Assembly (NCBI RefSeq): GCF_001953635.1
Contig: NZ_MEJH01000007.1
Coordinates: 186,001-250,000 of the forward strand
From: Alteromonas abrolhosensis
GTDB lineage: Bacteria; Pseudomonadota; Gammaproteobacteria; Enterobacterales; Alteromonadaceae
Reading direction: 5' to 3'
Length of the DNA: 64,000 nucleotides
Part shown: positions 57,140 to 64,000 of the stretch, one piece after another
How positions within the stretch are numbered: the stretch's first letter is position 1
Layout of the letters: the number at the start of each line of letters is the position of its first letter
The notes under the pieces: generated by a model
Database searches by the model: none
Told to the model about the DNA's origin: nothing
The model's input: the letters and a program-made list of their open reading frames with translations, nothing else
Translations under genes and position numbers: made by a program

Positions 57140-57691
57140 TTATTTCGGCGACCACTCAAACTTCTTGAAAGGCTCGTCAACCGGTGTTTCGGCCAAGTGG
57201 TTGGTGTAATTACTCATCACTTTTTGCGCCAAAATAAGAATGATCTCTAAAAGCTGCTGATGCCTGTAACCCGCACTGTAAAATGCATCTAGCTGTGCAC
57301 TATCAACATTTCCTCGCCCGCGAGTTAAAGCAAGAACGGTGTCTTTTAGTGTATTCAATTTGCTATCAGACAGTGCTTCATCATTACGTAACTCTTCAAT
57401 CAAGTCATCGCGCACTTTCATACTTTTAGCAATACCCGTGTGCGCAGGCACGCAGTAATGACAGGCATGCTCAACATTCACGGTCTGCCATACAACCGTC
57501 AACTCTTCTGCGTTAAACGATGTTTCTTGCGCTAGCTTGTGTAGCACCTGATAACCTTCCAATAGCGTCGGCGCTTCTGCCATTACTGCATGTAGATTTG
57601 GAATCATACCAAACGCCGCTTTTGAATTATCAAGTAGAGGCTTCGCTGCTGCTGGCGCCGTCTCTTTCGTATGTAAAGTAAAATCGCTCAT
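57140..57691 (-). CDS. AhpD/carboxymuconolactone-decarboxylase-like peroxidase
   Basis: A 183-residue all-helical protein of the AhpD-like/CMD family. The redox site is VEHACHYCVPAHTGIA, with the paired cysteines of CxxC and a nearby His. Such proteins reduce hydroperoxides or act as thiol oxidoreductases. It is divergent from a TetR gene whose operators lie between them, so it is probably the regulated target. AGGAGAG precedes the ATG. Confidence 0.88.
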   Translation of the reverse strand: MSDFTLHTKETAPAAAKPLLDNSKAAFGMIPNLHAVMAEAPTLLEGYQVLHKLAQETSFNAEELTVVWQTVNVEHACHYCVPAHTGIAKSMKVRDDLIEELRNDEALSDSKLNTLKDTVLALTRGRGNVDSAQLDAFYSAGYRHQQLLEIILILAQKVMSNYTNHLAETPVDEPFKKFEWSPK

Positions 57692-57774
57692 ATGACTCTC
57701 CTATTGATGTGAACTGAAACTGTGAGTATTGCTATGCGCCCCTCACCTCGTGTTAGTAACAATAATAGGTTTAC

Positions 57775-57790
57775 TTGAACGATCGTTCAA
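57775..57790. promoter_or_regulatory. Candidate TetR operator 1
   Basis: TTGAACGATCGTTCAA, a perfect palindrome (extending to 18 bases with flanking C/G), between the divergent AhpD-like and TetR genes. Confidence 0.75.
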
Positions 57791-57797
57791 GCGACAA

Positions 57798-57813
57798 TTG
57801 AACACATGTTCAA
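57798..57813. promoter_or_regulatory. Candidate TetR operator 2
   Basis: TTGAACACATGTTCAA: the same half-sites TTGAAC-N4-GTTCAA as operator 1, centred 23 bases away, about two helical turns. Confidence 0.7.
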
Positions 57814-57839
57814 AATATTGACATATAAGGTATGCAGCA

Positions 57840-58430
57840 ATGAAATATGACCACGATGACATTATAGAGAGAGCAACAACGCTTTTTTGGCAGCGGGGCT
57901 TTCAGGCTGCAGGTATGCGCGATATCCAGCAAGCTTTGGACATGCGCCCCGGAAGTATTTACGCCCGCTTCCAGAGTAAAGAAGGTTTATTCAAACTTGT
58001 TGTTGAACATTATGCTGAAAACAGTGCGAGGCGCCTAAAACAAGTGGCGCAGGCTGATTCCCCCTTTACTGCGCTAAGAAGCTTTTTCGAAGCTGCCTTA
58101 ACTGGGCCTGATGAGCAGCGCTATATGCGCCAGTGCTTGCTAGTTAAGTCTATTGCAGAATTAGAACTCATTGGTGATATTGCCAAAAAAGCGGTACTTG
58201 AGAGCATGCAAACCCTCAAGGCTGGTTTTAACAATATTATTGAAGCCTGTATCGAAAAAGGTGAGCTGCCAGAATATACGCCAACGTCAACAGCCGCAGA
58301 GTGGCTTCAAAATCAGTTCGTTGGCTTACGAGCGTTTGCCCTACTGCAAGACGAAAATCAAGCAACTATTCAGATGATTGACAAAGTAATGATTGACTTA
58401 AAAGGGCAATGGCCACAACAAACGCATTAG
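57840..58430 (+). CDS. TetR-family repressor
   Basis: A 196-residue regulator. Residues about 5-50 are the helix-turn-helix domain (IIERATTLFWQRGFQAAGMR, RPGSIYARFQSKEGLF). The effector domain carries a Cys in RQCLLVKS, as in NemR-like sensors of reactive electrophiles. It is divergent from the AhpD-like gene, with two matching operators between them, so it probably represses both. Confidence 0.88.
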   Translation: MKYDHDDIIERATTLFWQRGFQAAGMRDIQQALDMRPGSIYARFQSKEGLFKLVVEHYAENSARRLKQVAQADSPFTALRSFFEAALTGPDEQRYMRQCLLVKSIAELELIGDIAKKAVLESMQTLKAGFNNIIEACIEKGELPEYTPTSTAAEWLQNQFVGLRAFALLQDENQATIQMIDKVMIDLKGQWPQQTH

Positions 58431-58441
58431 TTTATTTACGG

Positions 58442-58618
58442 TTAAGAGAACATCAAACGCAACAACTGTGCGATAAGTAAAATCCCCATTAAAGGCCAAA
58501 TCCACTTAGCCCATTTCGCTGCATCTTCATTGCTGATACGCATTTTAGAGCGTTCAATCAGCGGTACAATTAAGGCTAAAGCACCAAACAACACCGCTAG
58601 TAAAATTAACACTTCCAT
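58442..58618 (-). CDS. Small two-helix membrane protein coupled to ubiF
   Basis: A 58-residue frame whose ATG overlaps the stop of the upstream ubiF gene by one base (TAATG), a sign of translational coupling. It has two hydrophobic helices (residues 3-21 and 40-56) separated by a charged, Trp-rich loop (AAKWAKWIWP). No family is recognised. Conserved position next to ubiF would support a role linked to quinone synthesis or membrane quality. Confidence 0.75.
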   Translation of the reverse strand: MEVLILLAVLFGALALIVPLIERSKMRISNEDAAKWAKWIWPLMGILLIAQLLRLMFS

Positions 58619-59814
58619 TATCGCAACCCTATCGCATATTTAAGCACTTCTTGTTTGGCAGGCTCTATGCGCTGCGCCACAGAAAGAAGTTGGTTTCTAA
58701 TCCATTTTATGGGGGCAACGTCATTACTAAACAAGGTATAGAAGCCATCCATTGCAGTCATCATCATCAAGTTATCTCGCTTTCGAGGCCTTTCATAATT
58801 ACTGAAAAGCATGTGAGAAAATGCACCGTCAGTTAGCAAATCGTTTGCTGTAGAGTTGGTTTTGAAATTAGAAGAAACAGAAAGGAATGCTTCTACGTCT
58901 TTAAAGCCTAAATTAACGCCCTGCCCGGCAAGCGGGTTGATGGTGTGTGCTGCATCACCAATTAACACGCAACAGCCTTTAACATAGTGAATAGCATGAG
59001 AACGCGTAAGCGGAAAAATCGCTTTATCGATAACCGAAAAGCTATTTTTGCCTTTGGTTAATTCCTCGGGGAACGTTTTAAGTATTTCGCTTTCAAGCTG
59101 ACTAGGTTTTAAGCTTTTTATTCGCTTAAGTTCATCGGGCGTGTCGTACCACACAAGTGAGGCGTAATTGTCGAACATTGGCAGAAACGCTTTCGGGCCG
59201 CTCGATGTAAATTGCTGCCATGTTATAGGTTCAACGGCGTTCTCCATTTTAATGGTGATGCCCATCGCCTGCTGTGCATATTGCCAACCCGTTGTGCCTA
59301 TTCCTGCAGCTTTTCTTACCTGAGAGTTTGCGCCGTCTGCGCCTACGAGCCATTTAGCTTCTAAAGTTCTGCCGTTCGAGAGGTTGACGTTAGCAGTAGT
59401 GGTTAAACGAATACCTTCAACCTTTTGACCACTGATGATCTCAACATTATCAAACCGCGTTAACGCCTTGTGGCACCCCAGTTGCAACAATCGATTTTCC
59501 ACAAAGTAGCCTAATTGGGGCATGTCGATACTGTGTGCGGTAAAGTCTGTTCGATGGGAAGGATCGTCCCATACACTAAGGCCGGTGTAAGGTTTAACGC
59601 GCATGGCGGCAATGTGTTCCCAAGCACCAAGCGCTTTTAACAGCGTCACCGATGCTTCGCTGATAGCTGAAACCCTTAAGTCCGGGCCATCCTCAGGCTT
59701 AAAAGGTGCCGGTAAATAAGGCTCAATGACGGCGACCTTGAATTGCTGCTGAGCAAGCCCCAGCGCTAATGTAGCCCCCACCATTCCGCCGCCATTTATA
59801 CAAAAATCGAACAT
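58618..59814 (-). CDS. ubiF: FAD-dependent ubiquinone-biosynthesis hydroxylase (UbiF-like)
   Basis: A 398-residue flavin monooxygenase of the UbiH/UbiF/COQ6 family. The N-terminal dinucleotide loop is GGGMVGATLALGL; the central motif is VGADGANSQVRKAAGI; the FAD site is VLIGDAAHTINPLAGQGVNL. UbiF hydroxylates the C6 position in coenzyme Q synthesis, and in E. coli it lies beside miaB, as here (divergent). UbiH or UbiI cannot be excluded from sequence alone. AAGGAG precedes the ATG. Confidence 0.85.
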   Translation of the reverse strand: MFDFCINGGGMVGATLALGLAQQQFKVAVIEPYLPAPFKPEDGPDLRVSAISEASVTLLKALGAWEHIAAMRVKPYTGLSVWDDPSHRTDFTAHSIDMPQLGYFVENRLLQLGCHKALTRFDNVEIISGQKVEGIRLTTTANVNLSNGRTLEAKWLVGADGANSQVRKAAGIGTTGWQYAQQAMGITIKMENAVEPITWQQFTSSGPKAFLPMFDNYASLVWYDTPDELKRIKSLKPSQLESEILKTFPEELTKGKNSFSVIDKAIFPLTRSHAIHYVKGCCVLIGDAAHTINPLAGQGVNLGFKDVEAFLSVSSNFKTNSTANDLLTDGAFSHMLFSNYERPRKRDNLMMMTAMDGFYTLFSNDVAPIKWIRNQLLSVAQRIEPAKQEVLKYAIGLR

Positions 59815-60121
59815 TTATTCTCCTTAAAACACGCACTTGCATTATGTCTTAAAATGCGAAGCGCTGTGAAGTAAAACGTATAAGTGGCTTGCCCCAGATC
59901 AATTATTAACGAATCGTCGTAAGATACTGGGAATATGTTTGCATAACAGGTAAAATATGCGGCTATTTTGAACATCTTCCTGTAACTGACATTTCCAGTG
60001 ATTTTTGCGCGGGGCAATTTAAGTGCCGCAGGCAAAATAACACTCTGGCGGTCACCTTTCACAAACGAAGGTAATACTGCTCTCACTTACAGGAACATTA
60101 ACAGGTTATCGAATAGTTGTT
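59815..60121. other. Divergent promoter region of ubiF and miaB
   Basis: About 307 bases between divergent ubiF and miaB. It must hold both promoters, but no consensus pair stands out. I see no RNA gene or repeat. Confidence 0.4.
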
Positions 60122-61555
60122 ATGACTAAAAAGCTGTATATCAAAACCTGGGGCTGCCAAATGAACGAGTACGACTCGGAAAAAATGGCAGACTTACTAG
60201 ACTCAACGCATGGCTACAGTGCTGCAGAAAGTGCTGAAGAAGCCGATGTTATCTTGCTTAACACATGCTCAATTCGTGAAAAAGCACAGGAAAAGGTGTT
60301 CCACCAGCTAGGCCGTTGGAAGACACTTAAGCAAGATAAGCCTGAACTTATAATCGGTGTAGGCGGCTGTGTAGCCTCTCAAGAAGGCGACACTATTCGT
60401 CAGCGCGCGCCGTTTGTAGACTTAGTATTTGGCCCACAAACACTGCATCGTTTACCTGAAATGATTAATCAACTTCAGGGCGGCGCAAAATCAGTGATTG
60501 ACGTGAGCTTCCCGGAAATTGAAAAGTTTGATCGCCTGCCTGAGCCTCGTGCTGAAGGCCCAACGGCGTTTGTTTCAATCATGGAGGGCTGTTCAAAATA
60601 CTGTACTTTCTGCGTAGTGCCTTACACTCGTGGTGAAGAAGTAAGCCGTCCTGTTGACGACGTATTGCTTGAAATTGCGCAGCTTGCAGGTCAAGGCGTA
60701 CGTGAAGTAAACCTTCTAGGTCAAAACGTTAACGCGTACCGCGGTGAGAATTACGACGGTACGATTTGTCGCTTCTCTGAGCTGCTTGAATTGGTTGCCG
60801 CCATCGACGGCATCGATAGGATTCGTTACACCACTTCTCATCCGGTTGAATTTACTGACGATATCATAGAAGCATACGCGTCTATCCCAGAGCTAGTGGA
60901 CCACCTTCACCTACCTGTTCAAAGCGGCTCTGACCGTATTTTGAACCTGATGAAACGTGGGCATACGGCAATTGAATACAAGTCTAAAATGCGTAAGTTG
61001 AAGAAAATTCGTCCAAACATTAGTTTGTCGAGCGACTTCATCATTGGTTTCCCAGGTGAGACCGATGCCGATTTTGAAGCCACTATGGATTTAATTCAGG
61101 CTGTTGATTACGACCTAAGCTTCAGCTTTATTTATAGTGCTCGCCCCGGTACACCGGCTGCCGACGCAGTAGATGATGTAAGCGAAGAAACGAAGAAGCA
61201 GCGTCTTCACCTTCTGCAGCAGCGTATTACGCAACAAGCACTGCGTATTGCTCGTCACATGGTTGGTACAGAGCAGCGAATTTTGGTTGAAGGTCCGTCA
61301 AAGAAAAACCCAATGGAGCTTTCTGGACGTACTGAAAATAACCGTGTGGTGAACTTCGAAGGTACGCCCGACATGATTGGCGAATTCGTTGACGTAAACA
61401 TCACAGATGTGTTTACCAACTCACTACGTGGTGAAGTTGTGAGAAGAGAAAGTGAAATGGGCTTGCGTGTAGCCGTTTCGCCCCAATCTATCATGGCAAA
61501 GCATCAGGCAGATTTGCCAGATGAACTTGGTGTGGGTCAATTTAACCCAGCCTAA
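60122..61555 (+). CDS. miaB: tRNA-2-methylthio-N6-dimethylallyladenosine synthase
   Basis: A 477-residue radical-SAM methylthiotransferase that modifies A37 of tRNAs reading UNN codons. The N-terminal cluster cysteines are in [22 protein letters not shown] and [11 protein letters not shown]; the radical-SAM cluster is [19 protein letters not shown]. The C-terminal TRAM domain ([20 protein letters not shown]) is present. It heads the miaB-phoH-ybeY-corC operon. Confidence 0.97.
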   Translation: MTKKLYIKTWGCQMNEYDSEKMADLLDSTHGYSAAESAEEADVILLNTCSIREKAQEKVFHQLGRWKTLKQDKPELIIGVGGCVASQEGDTIRQRAPFVDLVFGPQTLHRLPEMINQLQGGAKSVIDVSFPEIEKFDRLPEPRAEGPTAFVSIMEGCSKYCTFCVVPYTRGEEVSRPVDDVLLEIAQLAGQGVREVNLLGQNVNAYRGENYDGTICRFSELLELVAAIDGIDRIRYTTSHPVEFTDDIIEAYASIPELVDHLHLPVQSGSDRILNLMKRGHTAIEYKSKMRKLKKIRPNISLSSDFIIGFPGETDADFEATMDLIQAVDYDLSFSFIYSARPGTPAADAVDDVSEETKKQRLHLLQQRITQQALRIARHMVGTEQRILVEGPSKKNPMELSGRTENNRVVNFEGTPDMIGEFVDVNITDVFTNSLRGEVVRRESEMGLRVAVSPQSIMAKHQADLPDELGVGQFNPA

Positions 61556-61584
61556 ATACATTTTTAAGCGAGGAAAAAAGCAGC

Positions 61585-62667
61585 TTGAGTACATTGGTTA
61601 GTAACGAATTTGATTTAGAACCGGCAGATAGCAAACGTTTGTCGAGTTTATGTGGCCCTTTCGACGACAACATTAAGCAAATTGAACGCAGGTTAGGGGT
61701 AGAAATTACCTACCGAAGCAACGCGTTCAAGGTGTTGGGCGAACCGCAGCAAATAAAAAGCGCTAGCGAATTACTTAAGCTTCTTTATATAGAAACTCAG
61801 CCTATCAAAGGCCGCATTCCTGAGCTTGAAGCAGAACAAGTTCACCTTGCCATCCAAGAAGCCCGCGTCATCGAGAAAGACGCAACTGGCGGCTATGGTA
61901 AAGAAGTGAATATTAAGACCAAGCGTGGTGTTATTAAGCCTCGTAACCCTAACCAAGCGCAATATGTGGCAAACATTGTAAACCACGATATTACGTTTGG
62001 GATTGGGCCTGCCGGTACAGGGAAAACTTACCTCGCCGTAGCGGCTGCTGTCGATGCACTAGAGCGTCAAGAAATTCGCCGTATATTGCTTACCCGCCCC
62101 GCGGTAGAAGCCGGCGAAAAGCTAGGTTTCCTGCCAGGGGATCTTTCGCAAAAAGTTGACCCTTACTTGCGTCCGCTTTACGACGCTCTTTTTGAAATGT
62201 TGGGCTTCGAGAAAGTAGAAAAGCTTATGGAACGCAACGTCATTGAAGTTGCGCCGCTTGCCTATATGCGCGGTCGGACGCTGAACGACGCCTTTATTAT
62301 TCTGGATGAAAGTCAAAACACTACAGTAGAGCAAATGAAAATGTTCTTGACCCGTATTGGCTTTAATTCAAAAGCGGTGATCACCGGTGACATCACGCAG
62401 GTAGACTTACCTCGCGGTGCAAAATCAGGTCTTCGTCATGCTATTGAAGTGTTAAGTGAAGTGGACGACATTTCATTTAACTTCTTTAACGCTGAAGACG
62501 TGGTCCGCCACCCTGTGGTTGCGCGTATTGTAAGAGCATACGAAGTGCACGATGCTGAACAAGAGCGTCTTCGCAAAGCACGTAAAGAAGAAGCGTTGCG
62601 ACTTCAACGTGAACAGGCTTCGCAAGACGATAACGCGACACAAACGAAAGACGACAACGCATCGTGA
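61585..62667 (+). CDS. ybeZ: PhoH-like ATPase YbeZ
   Basis: A 360-residue PhoH-family P-loop NTPase. GPAGTGKTYLAVAAAVDALE is Walker A, and FIILDESQNTT is Walker B. The N-terminal domain (LCGPFDDNIKQIERRLGVEI) and the C-terminal Gln/Arg-rich tail match YbeZ of E. coli. It works with YbeY in ribosomal RNA processing, which is supported by the operon order. The start is TTG with a GAGGA site about 12 bases away; no closer ATG exists. It overlaps ybeY by 4 bases. Confidence 0.95.
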   Translation: MSTLVSNEFDLEPADSKRLSSLCGPFDDNIKQIERRLGVEITYRSNAFKVLGEPQQIKSASELLKLLYIETQPIKGRIPELEAEQVHLAIQEARVIEKDATGGYGKEVNIKTKRGVIKPRNPNQAQYVANIVNHDITFGIGPAGTGKTYLAVAAAVDALERQEIRRILLTRPAVEAGEKLGFLPGDLSQKVDPYLRPLYDALFEMLGFEKVEKLMERNVIEVAPLAYMRGRTLNDAFIILDESQNTTVEQMKMFLTRIGFNSKAVITGDITQVDLPRGAKSGLRHAIEVLSEVDDISFNFFNAEDVVRHPVVARIVRAYEVHDAEQERLRKARKEEALRLQREQASQDDNATQTKDDNAS

Positions 62668-63140
62668 GCGCCATAATTGATGTACAGCAAGCGTTTGAAG
62701 GTGACGAGGCTATTTTGTCGGCCATTCCCTCACCTTCAGAGCTTGAGCTTTGGGCTAACGCCGTGCTCACGTACGAAGGGTTAACAGAGCAAGAAGTGAC
62801 CATTCGCTTTACTGATGAAGCAGAAAGTCAGAGCCTTAACCGTGAATACCGAGGAAAAGATAAACCGACGAACGTTTTGTCGTTTCCTTTTGAAGCACCT
62901 CCAGGCATAGATATTAACTTGTTAGGCGATTTGGTTATTTGCGCCCCCGTAATTAGCCGTGAAGCAAATGAGCAGCAAAAAGAAGTGAGCGATCACTATG
63001 CTCACATGACTGTCCATGGGCTATTGCATTTAATGGGTTACGACCATATTGATGATGTGGAAGCCGAGGAAATGGAGGGTAAAGAAATCGATATACTTGC
63101 GACCCTTGGCATTGCGAACCCCTACGAAGTTAACGATTAA
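62664..63140 (+). CDS. ybeY: Endoribonuclease YbeY
   Basis: A 158-residue zinc metalloprotein of 16S rRNA 3'-end maturation and ribosome quality control. The metal motif is HGLLHLMGYDH. It starts GTG in the overlap with ybeZ (GTGA), so translation is coupled. Confidence 0.95.
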   Translation: MSAIIDVQQAFEGDEAILSAIPSPSELELWANAVLTYEGLTEQEVTIRFTDEAESQSLNREYRGKDKPTNVLSFPFEAPPGIDINLLGDLVICAPVISREANEQQKEVSDHYAHMTVHGLLHLMGYDHIDDVEAEEMEGKEIDILATLGIANPYEVND

Positions 63141-63256
63141 CAATTCACTATAAACAGTTGTTATATAAGAACTTTAACACTTAATAACAATAAAACATTG
63201 ACGACCAGCAAGAACCATTTTAACGTTGGCGTTGAACTAACAATTAAACGGACATT

Positions 63257-64000
63257 ATGAGCGACGATAATCCTCACTCTACCAACGGCTCATCAGGCAA
63301 GAGTTGGTTAGATAAACTAAAAAATTCAATTTCTGGCGAGCCGAGAAGTAAAGAAGAGTTAGTATCGGTTATTACTGATGCTGAACAGAACGAAATCATA
63401 GACCCACAAACCCGCGAAATGATTGAAGGGGTAATTGGGGTAAATGAAATGAAAGTAAGGGATATCATGATCCCTCGCGCTCAAATGACCACCATTGATG
63501 TAGAGCAAAAGGTAGAAGAATTTTTACCCGTTATGCTTGAATCAGCCCACTCCCGCTTTCCCGTTATCAGCGAAGATAAAGACCACATTGAAGGTATCTT
63601 ATTAGCAAAAGACCTTTTGGCTTTTGCATTTAACGCGGAAAAAGAATTTAACCTTCGCGATATTCTTCGCCCAGCGGTCATTGTTCCAGAAAGTAAACGC
63701 GTGGACGTTCTGCTCAAAGAATTTCGCCAGCAACGCTACCATATGGCCATTGTTGTGGACGAATACGGCGGTGTGTCTGGTCTGGTTACCATCGAAGATA
63801 TCCTTGAAATTATCGTGGGTGAAATTGAAGACGAATATGATACGGAAGAAGATGGTACCGATGATATTCGCCCGTTAAATAAGTCGACTTACTCTGTCAA
63901 AGCCTTAACGCCAGTTGACGATTTTAACGAATTCTTTGAAACCAAGTTTAGCGAAGAGGAAGCCGACACCATTGGCGGCATCGTGCTAAAAGCATTTGGT
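63257..64000 (+). CDS. corC: CorC/YbeX CBS-domain protein, truncated by window edge
   Basis: The N-terminal 248 residues of the HlyC/CorC family protein that follows ybeY in E. coli. The start at 63257 gives [11 protein letters not shown] and the N-terminal region leads to paired CBS domains: [15 protein letters not shown] and [24 protein letters not shown] [21 protein letters not shown]. The CorC_HlyC C-terminal domain begins near the right edge. The family is linked to magnesium and cobalt efflux. No stop codon lies in the window. Confidence 0.93.
   Translation, partial: MSDDNPHSTNGSSGKSWLDKLKNSISGEPRSKEELVSVITDAEQNEIIDPQTREMIEGVIGVNEMKVRDIMIPRAQMTTIDVEQKVEEFLPVMLESAHSRFPVISEDKDHIEGILLAKDLLAFAFNAEKEFNLRDILRPAVIVPESKRVDVLLKEFRQQRYHMAIVVDEYGGVSGLVTIEDILEIIVGEIEDEYDTEEDGTDDIRPLNKSTYSVKALTPVDDFNEFFETKFSEEEADTIGGIVLKAFG

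Overview
This window is chromosomal DNA from a marine gammaproteobacterium, most likely Alteromonas or a close relative. The evidence is the moderate GC content, the recognisable gammaproteobacterial gene blocks (yffB-dapE, seqA-pgm, hemA-prfA-prmC-sirB2-kdsA, lolB-ispE-prs, rplY-pth-ychF, ubiF next to miaB-phoH-ybeY-corC), and the style of the large TonB receptor and S9 peptidase. No phage, insertion sequence, CRISPR array or integron was seen. Both ends cut genes: hppD on the left and corC on the right.

Layout. 1-2.6 kb: end of hppD, a VOC protein, a spacer with DnaA-box-like sites, then an ACT-domain gene and a degenerate PTS EIIA-like gene. 2.9-6.7 kb: yffB-dapE-M15 peptidase-DUF2897 and a dicarboxylate/cation symporter. 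6.8-12.7 kb (minus): an S9 peptidase, YbjQ, a HIT protein, astE and a GGDEF/EAL protein. 13-18.2 kb (minus): glycogen phosphorylase, phosphoglucomutase and a SeqA with an unusually long Ala/Lys-rich linker. 18.7-22.8 kb: a MoxR/DUF58/transglutaminase operon. 23.0-26.6 kb: a formate/nitrite-type channel, a PP2C-phosphatase/Ser-Thr-kinase fusion and cyanase, preceded by a sigma-54-like promoter and a leader that looks like an ANTAR antitermination element. 26.7-32.2 kb (minus): a second EF-G, rlmM-ygdD, a hydrolase and gcvA. 32.4-39.3 kb: a small exported protein (plus strand), then kdsA, sirB2, an HD-GYP response regulator, prmC, prfA and hemA on the minus strand. 39.4-42 kb: lolB, ispE, tRNA-Gln and prs. 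42-44.5 kb: two lipoproteins and an alcohol dehydrogenase. 44.9-48.4 kb: rplY, pth, ychF and a cyclophilin. 48.5-49.3 kb: an eight-gene tRNA array. 49.6-58.4 kb: an amino-acid symporter, a cupin protein, a flavin reductase, a thioesterase, a TonB receptor, several very small genes, and an AhpD-like/TetR divergent pair. 58.4-64 kb: a small membrane protein coupled to ubiF, then divergent miaB-phoH-ybeY-corC.

Most of the window is ordinary housekeeping. The most interesting stretch is 22.99-26.64 kb. There a -24/-12 promoter, two short hairpins with A1/G4 hexaloops, and an intrinsic terminator that overlaps the second hairpin stand in front of the channel, kinase/phosphatase and cyanase genes. 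Together they suggest a nitrogen-controlled operon regulated both at initiation (sigma-54) and by NasT/NasR-type antitermination. Other notable points are a SeqA with a histone-H1-like linker, an EIIA(Glc) paralogue that has lost both phosphorylation-site histidines, a peptidyl-tRNA hydrolase with a changed GHGGHNG loop, twin TetR operators, and at least four very small genes between 56.2 and 58.6 kb.

Starts were adjusted by ribosome-binding-site and family evidence for several genes, noted entry by entry. Functions were assigned by reading motifs and recalling families; no database search was possible.
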